Shown one piece after another: positions 1 to 9,048 of a stretch of DNA of 64,000 bases. Below the pieces are notes generated by a model. The model was not told where the DNA came from. It saw only the letters and a program-made list of their open reading frames with translations, and made no database searches. Each line of letters begins with the position of its first letter. The stretch's first letter is position 1. Source of the stretch: JAJTDS01 sp964202895 (lineage in GTDB: Bacteria; Pseudomonadota; Alphaproteobacteria; Rickettsiales; UBA1997); the NCBI GenBank assembly GCA_964202895.1, contig CAXNJM010000001.1:558001-622000 (forward strand), given 5' to 3'. The position numbers were made by a program, and so were the translations under genes.

Positions 1-2
1 TG

Positions 3-1727
3 GCGCAAATAAACACAATAGTTGGGGCTCTTGATTACAATCTTGAAAAAATTAATAAGGCAATTTTGACCGCCGACCAAAAAGATGCAGACCTTATCAT
101 TATGCCAGAAACTGCCCTCACCTCTTACCCTTGCGAAGATTTACTACTAAAACACAGCTTTATCAATGAAACCGAAAAAAGAATTTGGAAAATCGTTGAA
201 TTATCAAAAAAAGTTTCAACCGCAATTCTTTTAACTGCCCCAACGATTGAAGAATATAAATCGCAAAAACTAATTCGCAACTCGGCAATGTTAATTGAAA
301 AAGGCGAGATTAAAAAAATAATTAATAAAAAATCTTTGCCAAATTATGGGGTATTCGATGAAAATCGCTACTTTCAGCCCGCTAGCACCTTATCAACAAT
401 TGAATTTAGAGGATTTACTCATTCGATATTAATCTGCGAAGATTTATGGAATCTTAAAAATCTTTTTATGCTACAAGAGCAAATTATTGATAGTGTAATC
501 GTTGTTAACAGCTCGCCCTTCACTAAAAACAAACATCAAAAACGAATCGCAATTGCCAAAAACTTTGCCACAAGTCTTTGTAAGCCTTTACTTTACATTA
601 ATCAAATTGGTGGACAAGATAATCTTGTTTTTGATGGCAACTCATTTGCAATAGATGAAAATGGCAATCAAATATTGCAAATGCTTGATTTTGAAGAAGA
701 TTTTAAAATTATCGAACTAGAAAAAACGCAGAACAAAATAACGGGCTCAACTCTACAAAATACTAATCAAACTAAAATTATCAATATTTTTGACAGCAAT
801 AACAAAAATATCAACATCACTGAATCAATTAACTGTATTTTTGCAGACAATCAAGAAAATATCAATGAATCAATTTATCAAGCCGTTGTTTTAGGACTAA
901 GAGACTACCTAGCGAAAAATAATTTTAAAACAGTATTATTGGGAATGTCGGGGGGAATAGATTCCGCAATGGTCGCCACTATCGCTGTAGATGCCATCGG
1001 CTCAGAAAATGTTAAACTTTATGCTCTGCCAAGTCGCTACAACTCACAAGAATCAATGGACGATGCCTTGCTATGTGCCAAAAATCTTGATTTAAAACTC
1101 AATATTATCAATATAGAAAAAACATTTAAAGCGATAACAGAAAGCCTCGGGAATGAAATAAATCAATCTCCTGAAAATAAAACTCTTGAGAATATTCAAT
1201 CAAGAATTCGCGGTAATCTGCTAATGGCACTTGCAAATGAACAAAATAGCCTATTATTAACCACTAGCAACAAATCAGAATTGGCAACAGGCTATGGCAC
1301 AATTTATGGCGATATGTGCGGAGCATTCAATGTTTTAAAAGATTTATACAAAACTACAATTTACGAATTAGCATTATCTAGAAACAGAAAGAAATGCAAA
1401 ATAGGCTTATGTAAAAAAACATCAATTATACCAGAAAATATCATCAAAAAAGAACCTAGTGCAGAATTAAGAGAAAATCAAAAAGATAGCGATTCCCTTC
1501 CTGATTATAAAATTTTAGATAAAATTCTTGAGCTTTTAATCGAAGAATCATTCTCAATTAATCAAATTGTCAATAAAGGCTTTGAAAATGAAACGGTAAA
1601 AAAAGTTGCTAAATTACTACTAATCAGCGAATATAAAAGAAAACAGTCTCCAATAGGGGTAAAAATCTCGGAAATGTCTTTTGACAAAGATAGAAGATAC
1701 CCCCTCACCAATAAATTCTTTTTTTAG
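3..1727 (+). CDS. nadE: Glutamine-dependent NAD+ synthetase (5' end cut by window edge)
   Basis: The enzyme makes NAD+ from deamido-NAD+, ATP and glutamine in the cytoplasm. The frame is open from base 3 and reads AQINTIVGALDYN, which is the usual N-terminus of the family, so only a few residues lie upstream of the window; a start at base 66 would cut off the first strand of the domain. The first half is a nitrilase-like glutaminase domain with the catalytic Glu (MPET), Lys (NKKSLPNYGVFDE) and Cys (LICEDLWN). The second half is the ATP-pyrophosphatase domain with SGGIDS near base 945 and the conserved PSAELRENQKD and RRYPLTNKF segments. About 574 residues, normal for the two-domain type. The next gene follows after 4 bases, so they are probably co-transcribed. 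Confidence 0.97.
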   Translation, partial: AQINTIVGALDYNLEKINKAILTADQKDADLIIMPETALTSYPCEDLLLKHSFINETEKRIWKIVELSKKVSTAILLTAPTIEEYKSQKLIRNSAMLIEKGEIKKIINKKSLPNYGVFDENRYFQPASTLSTIEFRGFTHSILICEDLWNLKNLFMLQEQIIDSVIVVNSSPFTKNKHQKRIAIAKNFATSLCKPLLYINQIGGQDNLVFDGNSFAIDENGNQILQMLDFEEDFKIIELEKTQNKITGSTLQNTNQTKIINIFDSNNKNINITESINCIFADNQENINESIYQAVVLGLRDYLAKNNFKTVLLGMSGGIDSAMVATIAVDAIGSENVKLYALPSRYNSQESMDDALLCAKNLDLKLNIINIEKTFKAITESLGNEINQSPENKTLENIQSRIRGNLLMALANEQNSLLLTTSNKSELATGYGTIYGDMCGAFNVLKDLYKTTIYELALSRNRKKCKIGLCKKTSIIPENIIKKEPSAELRENQKDSDSLPDYKILDKILELLIEESFSINQIVNKGFENETVKKVAKLLLISEYKRKQSPIGVKISEMSFDKDRRYPLTNKFFF

Positions 1728-1731
1728 GAAA

Positions 1732-2484
1732 ATGTTAAATCAGAACGAAAAAAAACGATATGCTAGAAACATTCTAATCCCAGAAATTAACGAAAAAGGG
1801 CAAGAAAAACTACTTAATTCACGAGTTTTAGTGGTTGGCGCCGGAGGCTTAGGCTCGGCGATTATTTTTTATTTAGCAAGCGCTGGGGTTGGTAATATTG
1901 CGGTAGCCGATAACGACATCGTTGAGCTCTCTAATTTACAACGACAAATTATTCATAACGAGCTAGATATAGGAATAGCAAAGGTTGAAAGTGCTAAAAA
2001 TAAAATAAAATTACTCAATTCAACAACTAACTTTATCGCCATAAAACAAGAGGTAACAAAAGATAATTTAGCATCAATTGCCAATGAATATGACATAATT
2101 ATTGATGCAAGCGATAATTTTAAAACTCGCTTTATTATTAATGAAATATGTCACTCTTTAAAAAAACCATTAATTTTTGGGGCAGTAAAGCAATTTCAAG
2201 GACAAACCACCATCTTCAAATCATTTATCGATAATAATCCTTGCTATGCCTGCTTTAATCACAATCACGATAATGCAGAATCAGAAATTCCAATAACGGA
2301 GAAGGGAATATTAGGTGCTGTTGCCGGTGTAATCGGCTCAATTCAAGCAATTAATACCATCAAAGAAATTCTTAATATCGGAGAATCAATGGCCGGCAAA
2401 CTATTGATTAGCAATTTTCTTACCAACCATTCTAAAATTATAAAAATCAGCAAAAATCCGCTTTGTAAAATTTGTAATCAATAA
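1732..2484 (+). CDS. MoeB/ThiF/HesA-family adenylyltransferase (E1-like)
   Basis: E1-like enzymes adenylate the C-terminal glycine of a ubiquitin-like sulfur carrier (MoaD or ThiS). I chose the ATG at 1732, four bases after nadE and preceded by AGGAAA, over an upstream TTG inside nadE, because the family starts close to the RYARN motif. Seen in 250 residues: nucleotide-binding GAGGLGS (36-42), the DASDNFKTR segment, and four zinc-binding cysteines (C171, C174, C245, C248). No C-terminal rhodanese domain. At the place where ThiF and MoeB usually have a cysteine (SCAEAGVLG or NCRTAGVVG) this protein has I188 in PITEKGILG, so a covalent intermediate at that site is not possible. Whether it serves thiamine or molybdopterin synthesis cannot be decided; no carrier gene is nearby. 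Confidence 0.88.
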   Translation: MLNQNEKKRYARNILIPEINEKGQEKLLNSRVLVVGAGGLGSAIIFYLASAGVGNIAVADNDIVELSNLQRQIIHNELDIGIAKVESAKNKIKLLNSTTNFIAIKQEVTKDNLASIANEYDIIIDASDNFKTRFIINEICHSLKKPLIFGAVKQFQGQTTIFKSFIDNNPCYACFNHNHDNAESEIPITEKGILGAVAGVIGSIQAINTIKEILNIGESMAGKLLISNFLTNHSKIIKISKNPLCKICNQ

Positions 2485-2494
2485 ATTTTAATTA

Positions 2495-2522
2495 TTGACT
2501 TTTTGAAAAACTTTTTTAAAAT
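2495..2522 (+). promoter_or_regulatory. Candidate sigma70 promoter of rpoZ
   Basis: TTGACT (2495-2500) and TAAAAT (2517-2522) are separated by 16 bases and lie 44 bases before the rpoZ start, in the only gap of the nadE to ampG run. Each box differs from consensus at one base. Read from sequence alone; in DNA this AT-rich such matches also arise by chance. Confidence 0.5.
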
Positions 2523-2565
2523 GTCGGCATTCATTATTTTTAACAATTAATAGCATTTCCAAATT

Positions 2566-2943
2566 ATGGCTAGAGTCACCGTTGAAGATTGTGTTACAGT
2601 CGTAACTAATCGTTTTGAACTATGTTTAATTGCAAGCAATAGAGCTAAAAGCATCTTGTCTGGTGCAAATACTGGCTTTGATCGCAAAGAAAAACCGGCA
2701 GTTATAGCACTTCGTGAAGTTGCAGAAAACCTGATTGATGTTGAAAATATTCGTAAAAACATCGTCGCTTCAATAAAACATCGTGGTATTATCCAATTTT
2801 CAGACATCAATGAAGAAGAAGAAATCAACAACGAACCAGAAATAACCGATAATTTTTCTGGCTATTCTGAAGTTGAGGAAACAAAGTTAACCACTTTCGA
2901 AGAAGATGAAGACGAGCAATCTCCTCAATCAATCGAAGAATAA
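2566..2943 (+). CDS. rpoZ: RNA polymerase omega subunit
   Basis: The omega subunit helps fold and dock the beta' subunit of RNA polymerase. The 125-residue product opens with MARVTVEDC and contains the family core NRFELCLIASNRAKSI and KPAVIALREVAE. The last 45 residues are an acidic, probably unstructured tail rich in Glu and Asp, as in many alphaproteobacterial omegas. The start at 2566 fits the family exactly. The ggt start follows 10 bases after the stop codon. The large subunits rpoB and rpoC are encoded elsewhere in the window (45-53 kb). Confidence 0.95.
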   Translation: MARVTVEDCVTVVTNRFELCLIASNRAKSILSGANTGFDRKEKPAVIALREVAENLIDVENIRKNIVASIKHRGIIQFSDINEEEEINNEPEITDNFSGYSEVEETKLTTFEEDEDEQSPQSIEE

Positions 2944-2953
2944 GATTCAAAAA

Positions 2954-4795
2954 ATGGAATTCCTAACACCATTAAAAAAACCCAAATTTAGAAGTCTAGA
3001 AGAAAAATCTAGGCTTTTATTTTTTACAATCTTAACACTACTCTCACTAGCAACAAAAATTTCATTTGCCAACAATCAATCATTAAGCAATAACGATAAC
3101 TGGCTCACTGAACCAGCAACAGAATTTCGCAAAATCAATAGTTTTGTAGCAAAAAAATATCTCGTAGTAACTGCAAATGATCTAGCCAGCAAAGCTGGAG
3201 CAGAAATAATATCAAAAGGTGGCAGTGCAATAGATGCAGTAATCGCCTCACAAATGGTTTTAAATCTTGTTGAGCCTCAATCCTCGGGAATCGGAGGTGG
3301 TGGCTTCTTATTGCATTACGACAAAAAAACTAATTCAACAATCTATTTCAATGGTCGAGAAACCGCTCCAGAAAAGGCAGAAGAGAAAATGCTTCTTGAT
3401 AAAAATGGCAATGTCAGGCCTTTTTCAGAAGTAGTGCAAGGCGGTCTTTCGGTTGGAACCCCAGGGCTTTTAAAAGCTCTTGAAGAGGCTCATAAAAAAT
3501 TCGGCAAATTACCTTGGAATCAACTATTCGAACCAGCAATTAAATTAGCTAAAAATGGCTTTCCAATGAATCAAAGGCTCAAAAAACTATCTTCTCACAT
3601 TGACTATCTAAAATTATTTCCCGAAACCCATAAATTATACCTCAAAGAAAATGGCGAAGAATATCAAATTGGCGAAATAATAAAAAATCCTAAATTAGCA
3701 ACAATTCTAGAAACCATCGCAAAAGATGGTTCAAAAGCTTTTTATGAAGGTGAAATTGCAAAAAAAATAGTTAAAACCGTAACTGAATCACCAATAAATG
3801 CAGGCATCCTCTCTGAAAACGATCTTAAAAATTATCAAATCAAAACAGGAAGCCTAATCTGCTCTTATTATCGTCAAAAATATAAAATCTGCTCAATGCC
3901 AATGCCAAGCTCCGGTGGAATCACACTCCTGCAAATTCTTGGTATATTAGAAAATTTTAATCTAAATAAAATGCAGTCAAATTCACCGCAAACGATTCAC
4001 TTAATATTAGAAGCCAGTAAATTAGCCTACGCGGACCGCAATAAATATATCGCAGATGTTGAAAATGTTCCAATCGCAGAAATGTTAGATAAAAAATATC
4101 TAAAACAAAGAGCATTGCTTATTTCTCAAAATCAAGCAATAAAAGAGCCTCCATTTGGAGTTTTTAACAACAAAAATCAAAATCATAAAATTGTTAATAA
4201 TAACGAACCACCTTCAACAACCCATATTTCAATCATCGACCCAGAAGGCAATGCAGTCTCTCTAACTAGTTCAATTGAATATTACTTTGGTTCCGCCTTG
4301 TCAGTTGAAGGCTTCTTGCTCAATAATCAAATGACTGATTTTTCTGCAATCCCAGAAATCGATGGAGTAAAAGTTGCAAATCGCATTCAACCCAATAAAC
4401 AACCTCGTAGCTCAATGTCTCCAACTTTTGTTTTTGACGATAAAAACAATTTAATAATGGTAATTGGCTCGCCGGGAGGGCCAAGAATAATACAATTTAC
4501 CCTCAAGGCAATTCTAAATTTCTTAGATTTTAATCTTGATATTCAAAAATCTATTGATTTTGGAAATTTTATCGCCTTAAACAATATTGTAGAACTTGAA
4601 GAAAATACTGAAATCGTAAAAATAAAACCAGAGCTAGAAAAATTAGGCCATAAAGTTAAAATTACAGAAATAACCAGCGGTCTTAATGGCATTACTTTAT
4701 ATCAAAATATAGCAGATTATCATAAAAATAAACCCTCTTCATCTCTTTACGGTGGCGCCGACCCCAGAAGAGAAAGCTCTGCAATCGGAGAATAA
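2954..4795 (+). CDS. ggt: Gamma-glutamyltranspeptidase precursor
   Basis: Ggt hydrolyses or transfers the gamma-glutamyl group of glutathione and glutamine in the periplasm; the precursor cuts itself into large and small subunits. The ATG at 2954 is preferred over 2906, which lies inside rpoZ. Residues 1-40 hold a basic stretch, a hydrophobic core (LLFFTILTLLSLATKI) and a likely signal peptidase site after SFA. GIGGGGF marks the large subunit. PSTTHIS carries the predicted self-cleavage site and nucleophile Thr422, and GSPGG lies in the small subunit. About 613 residues, a normal size. In host-associated bacteria Ggt can supply glutamate and cysteinyl-glycine from host glutathione; that role is inferred here. 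ampG follows after 21 bases. Confidence 0.95.
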   Translation: MEFLTPLKKPKFRSLEEKSRLLFFTILTLLSLATKISFANNQSLSNNDNWLTEPATEFRKINSFVAKKYLVVTANDLASKAGAEIISKGGSAIDAVIASQMVLNLVEPQSSGIGGGGFLLHYDKKTNSTIYFNGRETAPEKAEEKMLLDKNGNVRPFSEVVQGGLSVGTPGLLKALEEAHKKFGKLPWNQLFEPAIKLAKNGFPMNQRLKKLSSHIDYLKLFPETHKLYLKENGEEYQIGEIIKNPKLATILETIAKDGSKAFYEGEIAKKIVKTVTESPINAGILSENDLKNYQIKTGSLICSYYRQKYKICSMPMPSSGGITLLQILGILENFNLNKMQSNSPQTIHLILEASKLAYADRNKYIADVENVPIAEMLDKKYLKQRALLISQNQAIKEPPFGVFNNKNQNHKIVNNNEPPSTTHISIIDPEGNAVSLTSSIEYYFGSALSVEGFLLNNQMTDFSAIPEIDGVKVANRIQPNKQPRSSMSPTFVFDDKNNLIMVIGSPGGPRIIQFTLKAILNFLDFNLDIQKSIDFGNFIALNNIVELEENTEIVKIKPELEKLGHKVKITEITSGLNGITLYQNIADYHKNKPSSSLYGGADPRRESSAIGE

Positions 4796-4816
4796 TTCAA
4801 TTTAATTATTTTGTAA

Positions 4817-6076
4817 ATGAAACAGATTTTAAAATCTCTCCTCAATCGCAACTTTTTAATTATATTCTTTCTAGGAATTTCTAGCGGTCTACCCTTGTCA
4901 CTAATTCTTTCAACATTAAAGGCGATGTTAGTTGATTTAGGAGTAAATATCGCAAATATCGGGCTTTTTTCACTGATTGCATTACCTTATAATCTTAAAA
5001 TAATACCTGCTCCAATCATTGATAGCAAAGGGGTGTGGCTATTAACTAAATTATTTGGCCATCGCAAATCTTGGCTAATATTAATGCAATCATTATTAGC
5101 AATCGCAATATTAGCACTAGGAATCATAAGCCCAACTGGCAATCTTTATCTTATCTTTATAATCACATTAATCATCGCCAGCCTATCCGCAACTCAAGAC
5201 ATCGTTATCGATGCTTATCGCATTGAGTTATTAAGTGCTAGCAATCAAGGCGTTGCAACTGGTGTATATATCTATGGCTATCGAATTGGCATGCTAATTT
5301 CTGGTGCTTTAGGGCTAATAATTGCTGAAAAATATGGCTGGACACTTGTATTCCCAGCAATGTCAATAATAATGATATTGCTAATTTTTATTACCATAAT
5401 CGCAACCGATACTAGAAAAAACTGGGTTGAAAAAAAATATAATTTTAAAAATTGGATAAAAGAAAAAGTCGCTAAGCCTTTTACCGAGTTCTTGCAAAGA
5501 GAATTGGCAATTAAAATTATATTCTTTATCATTCTATTTAAATTAGCAGATGCCTTTGCCGGAAACCTAACCATGCCTTTTTTAATGGATATCGGCTTTA
5601 CAAAAACTGAATTAGCAAAAATTCTTAAAACCTTTGGCTTAATAGCATTATTAATTGGAGTATTTTGTGGCGGAATGATTGTTAAGTTCACAAATATTCG
5701 CAACAGCTTATGGATAGCAATAATACTACAAATGCTTTCTAATCTTGCATTTTGCTATTTATCAAAAATTGGCTATGACGAAGGAGCATTATATCGAGTG
5801 GTTTTTATTGAATATTTCTGCGGTGGAGTTGGGGATGCAGTATTCGTCGCCTTTCTTAGTCAATTATGCAATAAAGAATTCAGTGCCACTCAATATGCTC
5901 TATTTTCATCCCTTTCATCGCTTTCTAGGAGTCTACTCGCATCGGTAGCAGGGGTTTTTGCCATCAAATTAGGTTGGTATAGCTTCTTTATTTTTTCAGC
6001 AATATTAGCCCTTCCAAGCATTTATCTAATGACAAAAATCTTCTATCAAAAGAAATTAAAAATTGCCCTTAATTAA
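4817..6076 (+). CDS. ampG: AmpG-like MFS permease (muropeptide transporter family)
   Basis: AmpG brings anhydro-muropeptides from the periplasm into the cytoplasm for cell-wall recycling. The 419 residues form about 12 hydrophobic segments. The AmpG signature is near the N-terminus: a first helix with SSGLPLSL, then LIALPYNLKIIPAPIID, which corresponds to the PY-K-W-AP-ID motif of the family. The next helices carry ATQDIVIDAYR, also typical. Rickettsiales often have several AmpG paralogues whose substrates are not all known, so the exact substrate is open. It is the last gene of the plus-strand run that starts with rpoZ. Confidence 0.85.
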   Translation: MKQILKSLLNRNFLIIFFLGISSGLPLSLILSTLKAMLVDLGVNIANIGLFSLIALPYNLKIIPAPIIDSKGVWLLTKLFGHRKSWLILMQSLLAIAILALGIISPTGNLYLIFIITLIIASLSATQDIVIDAYRIELLSASNQGVATGVYIYGYRIGMLISGALGLIIAEKYGWTLVFPAMSIIMILLIFITIIATDTRKNWVEKKYNFKNWIKEKVAKPFTEFLQRELAIKIIFFIILFKLADAFAGNLTMPFLMDIGFTKTELAKILKTFGLIALLIGVFCGGMIVKFTNIRNSLWIAIILQMLSNLAFCYLSKIGYDEGALYRVVFIEYFCGGVGDAVFVAFLSQLCNKEFSATQYALFSSLSSLSRSLLASVAGVFAIKLGWYSFFIFSAILALPSIYLMTKIFYQKKLKIALN

Positions 6077-6124
6077 AATTAGCCGCTAGAATTAGCCGCT
6101 AGAATTAGCTATTAGAATTAGCTA
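6077..6124. repeat. 13-base tandem repeat, 3.7 copies
   Basis: Directly after the ampG stop codon the unit AATTAGCCGCTAG occurs twice exactly (6077-6089, 6090-6102), once as AATTAGCTATTAG (6103-6115) and once as a 9-base partial copy (6116-6124). It fills almost the whole gap between the convergent genes ampG and xer. Confidence 0.9.
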
Positions 6125-6130
6125 AAAACT

Positions 6131-6160
6131 GCAATTAAAAACCCTTTTTATTTAAAGGGT
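6131..6160 (-). terminator. Intrinsic terminator of the folB-xer operon
   Basis: ACCCTTT (6141-6147) pairs perfectly with AAAGGGT (6154-6160) around a 6-base loop. Read on the minus strand the stem is followed by TTTTAATTG. The stem overlaps the last codons of the xer gene, so stop codon and terminator are merged. Confidence 0.6.
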
Positions 6161-7178
6161 GAAACATCTGAACTAATTCTTCCAACCTATCATTGGCAAG
6201 ATGAGTATAAATTTCAGTAGTCGAAATCGAGCTATGCCCAAGTAATTCTTGCAATAATCTTAAATCTATGCCCGCATTCAATAAATGAGTAGCGAACGAA
6301 TGTCTTATGATATGAGGGTGGATTCTAGAAGGGTCTAAACCTGCAATTACCGCCAACTCTTTTAACATTGAGTTGACTCTTTGCCTTGTTAGGTGTGCGT
6401 AGCCAGAGAAAGAAATTTCTTGTTGTAAATCTTTTTTAGCAGAATCTAAATTTTTAATTTCAGATTGATGCCTAATTGATTTCTTCTTCTTACTTGCTCT
6501 TGTGGTGCCAACAAAAACCCACTGTGAAGATAAATAACCGCGAGCCTCTCTTGATTGTAAATATTGCCACAATTTGGCGGTTGCCGTTTTTCCGATTGGA
6601 ACCATTCTCTCTTTTCCGCCCTTACCTTTAATTAAAAAATAATTTTCTAACCCTACCTTTTTACTATCATTAATTAAAAATTGTAAATTATCCATTTTTA
6701 AAGAAACTAACTCACCAACTCTAAGCCCCGAGCTATATAGTATTTCCAATATCACTGAAAGCTTAATGCCAAAATCACTATTATCTTTATCGGCAAACTC
6801 CAAAATTTTTAGCATTTCTTTTTCGGTCAAAAAATCTGGAATCTTCTTGGAGATTTTAGGTGCCTCTAAGTTTGAGGCATTATTGATATTAACAATATTT
6901 TCACTTGACAAAAAACGGTAAAAACTTTTTATTGCTGAAATTTTTCTTGCGATTGAAGAAACCGCCAACCCTTGCAGATGAAGATGCTGAAGATATTTTT
7001 TTAAATCTTCCTGCTCAATGCTAATAATATCAAAAACTTGTGCATCACAAAACTCAATAAATAATCTCAAATCTCTCTTATAGGCTTCAACACTATTAAA
7101 CGACAAACCATCTTCAGCCCTAATCTTAGCCAAGAAACTAATTAGTAAAGAATTAAAGGCATTTTTATTTTCCTTCAT
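6135..7178 (-). CDS. xerD: Tyrosine recombinase XerC/XerD
   Basis: Xer recombinases resolve chromosome dimers at dif together with FtsK. The N-terminal SAM-like domain (about residues 10-95) is followed by the catalytic domain with the Arg of SSGLRVGELV, the HIIRHSFATHLL box and the tyrosine of SSISTTEIYTHL. The product has 347 residues, against about 300 in most XerC and XerD proteins. The excess is a lysine-rich insertion around TTRASKKKKSIRHQSEIKN, between the strand carrying WVFVG and the helix LTRQRVNSML, so the active site itself is intact. XerD is the more likely assignment, but XerC cannot be excluded. Last gene of the operon, 76 bases after ffh. Confidence 0.9.
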   Translation of the reverse strand: MKENKNAFNSLLISFLAKIRAEDGLSFNSVEAYKRDLRLFIEFCDAQVFDIISIEQEDLKKYLQHLHLQGLAVSSIARKISAIKSFYRFLSSENIVNINNASNLEAPKISKKIPDFLTEKEMLKILEFADKDNSDFGIKLSVILEILYSSGLRVGELVSLKMDNLQFLINDSKKVGLENYFLIKGKGGKERMVPIGKTATAKLWQYLQSREARGYLSSQWVFVGTTRASKKKKSIRHQSEIKNLDSAKKDLQQEISFSGYAHLTRQRVNSMLKELAVIAGLDPSRIHPHIIRHSFATHLLNAGIDLRLLQELLGHSSISTTEIYTHLANDRLEELVQMFHPLNKKGF

Positions 7179-7254
7179 AAATTGCCCCCTAATTAAATAT
7201 AATTTTACAAACTTTTAATTTCTTAAATTATTTTTAAAATAATTTTAACGATAA

Positions 7255-8619
7255 TTACATCATGCCTTTAAAAGAATCTAAATCCTTTGCATCCATCATC
7301 TTTTTTACTTGATTTTGGTCGATTTTACCAAATTTTTTTAACATTTTTTGCATTTGTTTATATTTTTTTAGCAAGCGATTGACTTCTTGGATATTGCTTC
7401 CCGCACCTTTGGCAATTCTATGTTTGCGAGAAGAATTTAAAATATCAGGGTTATTTCTTTCGGCAACCGTCATAGAAAGAATAAGAGCTTCCTGTAAAGC
7501 TATTTCTTTTTCAAAGTGAGTCATTTCAGATAACTTTTCTTTTATCTTTGAGGCTCCCGGCAATAAATTGATTATTTTACTGAGCCCTCCCATTTTCTTC
7601 ATTTGACGAATTTGCGAAAGCAAATCATTAAAATCAAACCTTCCTTTATTAATTTTTTTAATTGATTTTTCTATTTCCTCTTGGTCAAAAACCTCCTTAG
7701 CCTTTTCAACAAGGGCAACGATGTCACCCATTCCAACAATTCTTGAAGCAATACCCTGCGGATTAAACTCTTCTAATTCCTCTAATTTTTCACCAACTCC
7801 AATAAATTTAATTGGACATTTAGTTACTGCCCTCATGGTTAAAGCACAACCAGCTCTGGCATCGCCATCAAGACGAGTAAGAATTGTTCCTGTAATTGCA
7901 AGAGCTTGATTAAATTTTTCCGCAATATTAATTGCATCTTGCCCCATCATTGCATCAACCACTAATAATATTTCTTTTGGATCGATGGCTAATTTTATCT
8001 CGATTAATTCATTAATTAATTCTTGATTAATTGCAGTTCTTCCCGCGGTATCAAGAATTAAAACATCGTAACCGCCTTCTGATGCTTGTTTTAATGCCCT
8101 CTTTGCTATTTCTAGTGGTTTTTGATTCTCGATTATCGGAACAGAATCAGCATTGATTCTTTCTGCCAATATCGCCAATTGTTTTTGAGCAGCGGGGCGA
8201 TAAATATCAAGAGAAGCTAATAAAGATTTCTTATGTTGTTTTTTTTGTAAATATAGGGCAAGCTTTCCTGAGGTGGTTGTTTTACCAGAAGCCTGAAGCC
8301 CTACCATCAATATAACGACTGGCGGACGATTATCAAGATTGAGTTCTGATTTTTCACTGCCTAGCAATTTTACTAATTCGTCATTAACAATCTTGACAAT
8401 CATTTGACCGGGGTTTACCACCTTGAGAACCTCAGCTCCTAATGCAGATTTTTTAACTTCCTCAATAAAACTTTTAGCAATAGGGAGCGAGACATCGGCT
8501 TCCAATAAGGCAATTCTAATTTGCCTCATTGTAGAGTCTAGATCGTCTTGAGAGATAAATTTTTTACCAGAAATTTGGTCGAATATTTTAGTGATTTTTT
8601 TAGAAAAATTATCAAACAT
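7255..8619 (-). CDS. ffh: Signal recognition particle protein Ffh
   Basis: Ffh binds the signal sequence of nascent membrane proteins and the SRP RNA, and with FtsY directs the ribosome to the membrane. The 454 residues have the usual order: four-helix N domain, G domain with GLQASGKTTTSGKL (G1), DTAGR (G3) and TRLDGDARAG, then the methionine-rich M domain with the RNA-binding stretch around SSRKHRIAKGAG. Length and motifs are normal. It starts 5 bases after the ybgC-like gene. The SRP RNA gene was not seen in the window. Confidence 0.97.
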   Translation of the reverse strand: MFDNFSKKITKIFDQISGKKFISQDDLDSTMRQIRIALLEADVSLPIAKSFIEEVKKSALGAEVLKVVNPGQMIVKIVNDELVKLLGSEKSELNLDNRPPVVILMVGLQASGKTTTSGKLALYLQKKQHKKSLLASLDIYRPAAQKQLAILAERINADSVPIIENQKPLEIAKRALKQASEGGYDVLILDTAGRTAINQELINELIEIKLAIDPKEILLVVDAMMGQDAINIAEKFNQALAITGTILTRLDGDARAGCALTMRAVTKCPIKFIGVGEKLEELEEFNPQGIASRIVGMGDIVALVEKAKEVFDQEEIEKSIKKINKGRFDFNDLLSQIRQMKKMGGLSKIINLLPGASKIKEKLSEMTHFEKEIALQEALILSMTVAERNNPDILNSSRKHRIAKGAGSNIQEVNRLLKKYKQMQKMLKKFGKIDQNQVKKMMDAKDLDSFKGMM

Positions 8620-8624
8620 TTGGC

Positions 8625-9032
8625 TTAAGATTTTATTAATAAATTTTTTAAATTTTGTGGAATTCTTTTTGGCTTATGAGTTTCTGCATCTATAGCCACT
8701 ATTTCCACCAACATTTTAGTAGTTAAATTTTGATTGCAATGAATTTTTTGATTAATTATCAATGAAGCAATGCCAATTTTTAAAATTTCAACCTCTACAC
8801 TTATAACATCATCAAGCTTTGCTGAAGATAAATATTCAACTTCGCATTTTTTTACTACAAAAAGCAATTTTTCGCTTTTAGAAAGTTCATTTTGAGAAAT
8901 ACCAATCGATCTTAAGAAATCAGTTCTTGCTCTCTCGAAAAACTTCAAATAATTAGCATAATAAACCACCCCTCCCGCATCGGTATCTTCGTAATAAACA
9001 CGATAATCTGCAACAAATTTTGCATTTTCCAT
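8625..9032 (-). CDS. ybgC: YbgC/FadM-family acyl-CoA thioesterase
   Basis: A single hot-dog fold domain of about 135 residues. The N-terminus contains YYEDTDAGGVVYYANYLKFFERAR, given here only as a reading guide (EDTDAGGVVYYANYLKF); its Asp is the predicted catalytic residue of the 4-hydroxybenzoyl-CoA thioesterase family. In many proteobacteria this gene precedes tolQRA and is named ybgC; here it sits between lptC and ffh, so the Tol-Pal link is not supported by context. I chose the ATG at 9032; three codons upstream there is only a TTG. The likely substrates are short or medium acyl-CoA or acyl-ACP, which is family knowledge. Confidence 0.87.
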   Translation of the reverse strand: MENAKFVADYRVYYEDTDAGGVVYYANYLKFFERARTDFLRSIGISQNELSKSEKLLFVVKKCEVEYLSSAKLDDVISVEVEILKIGIASLIINQKIHCNQNLTTKMLVEIVAIDAETHKPKRIPQNLKNLLIKS

Positions 9033-9048
9033 AATTTTCAACGGTTGT

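Noticed and set aside
2906..2953. Earlier ATG for ggt
   Set aside because: It lies inside rpoZ and would put a hydrophilic stretch ahead of the signal peptide.
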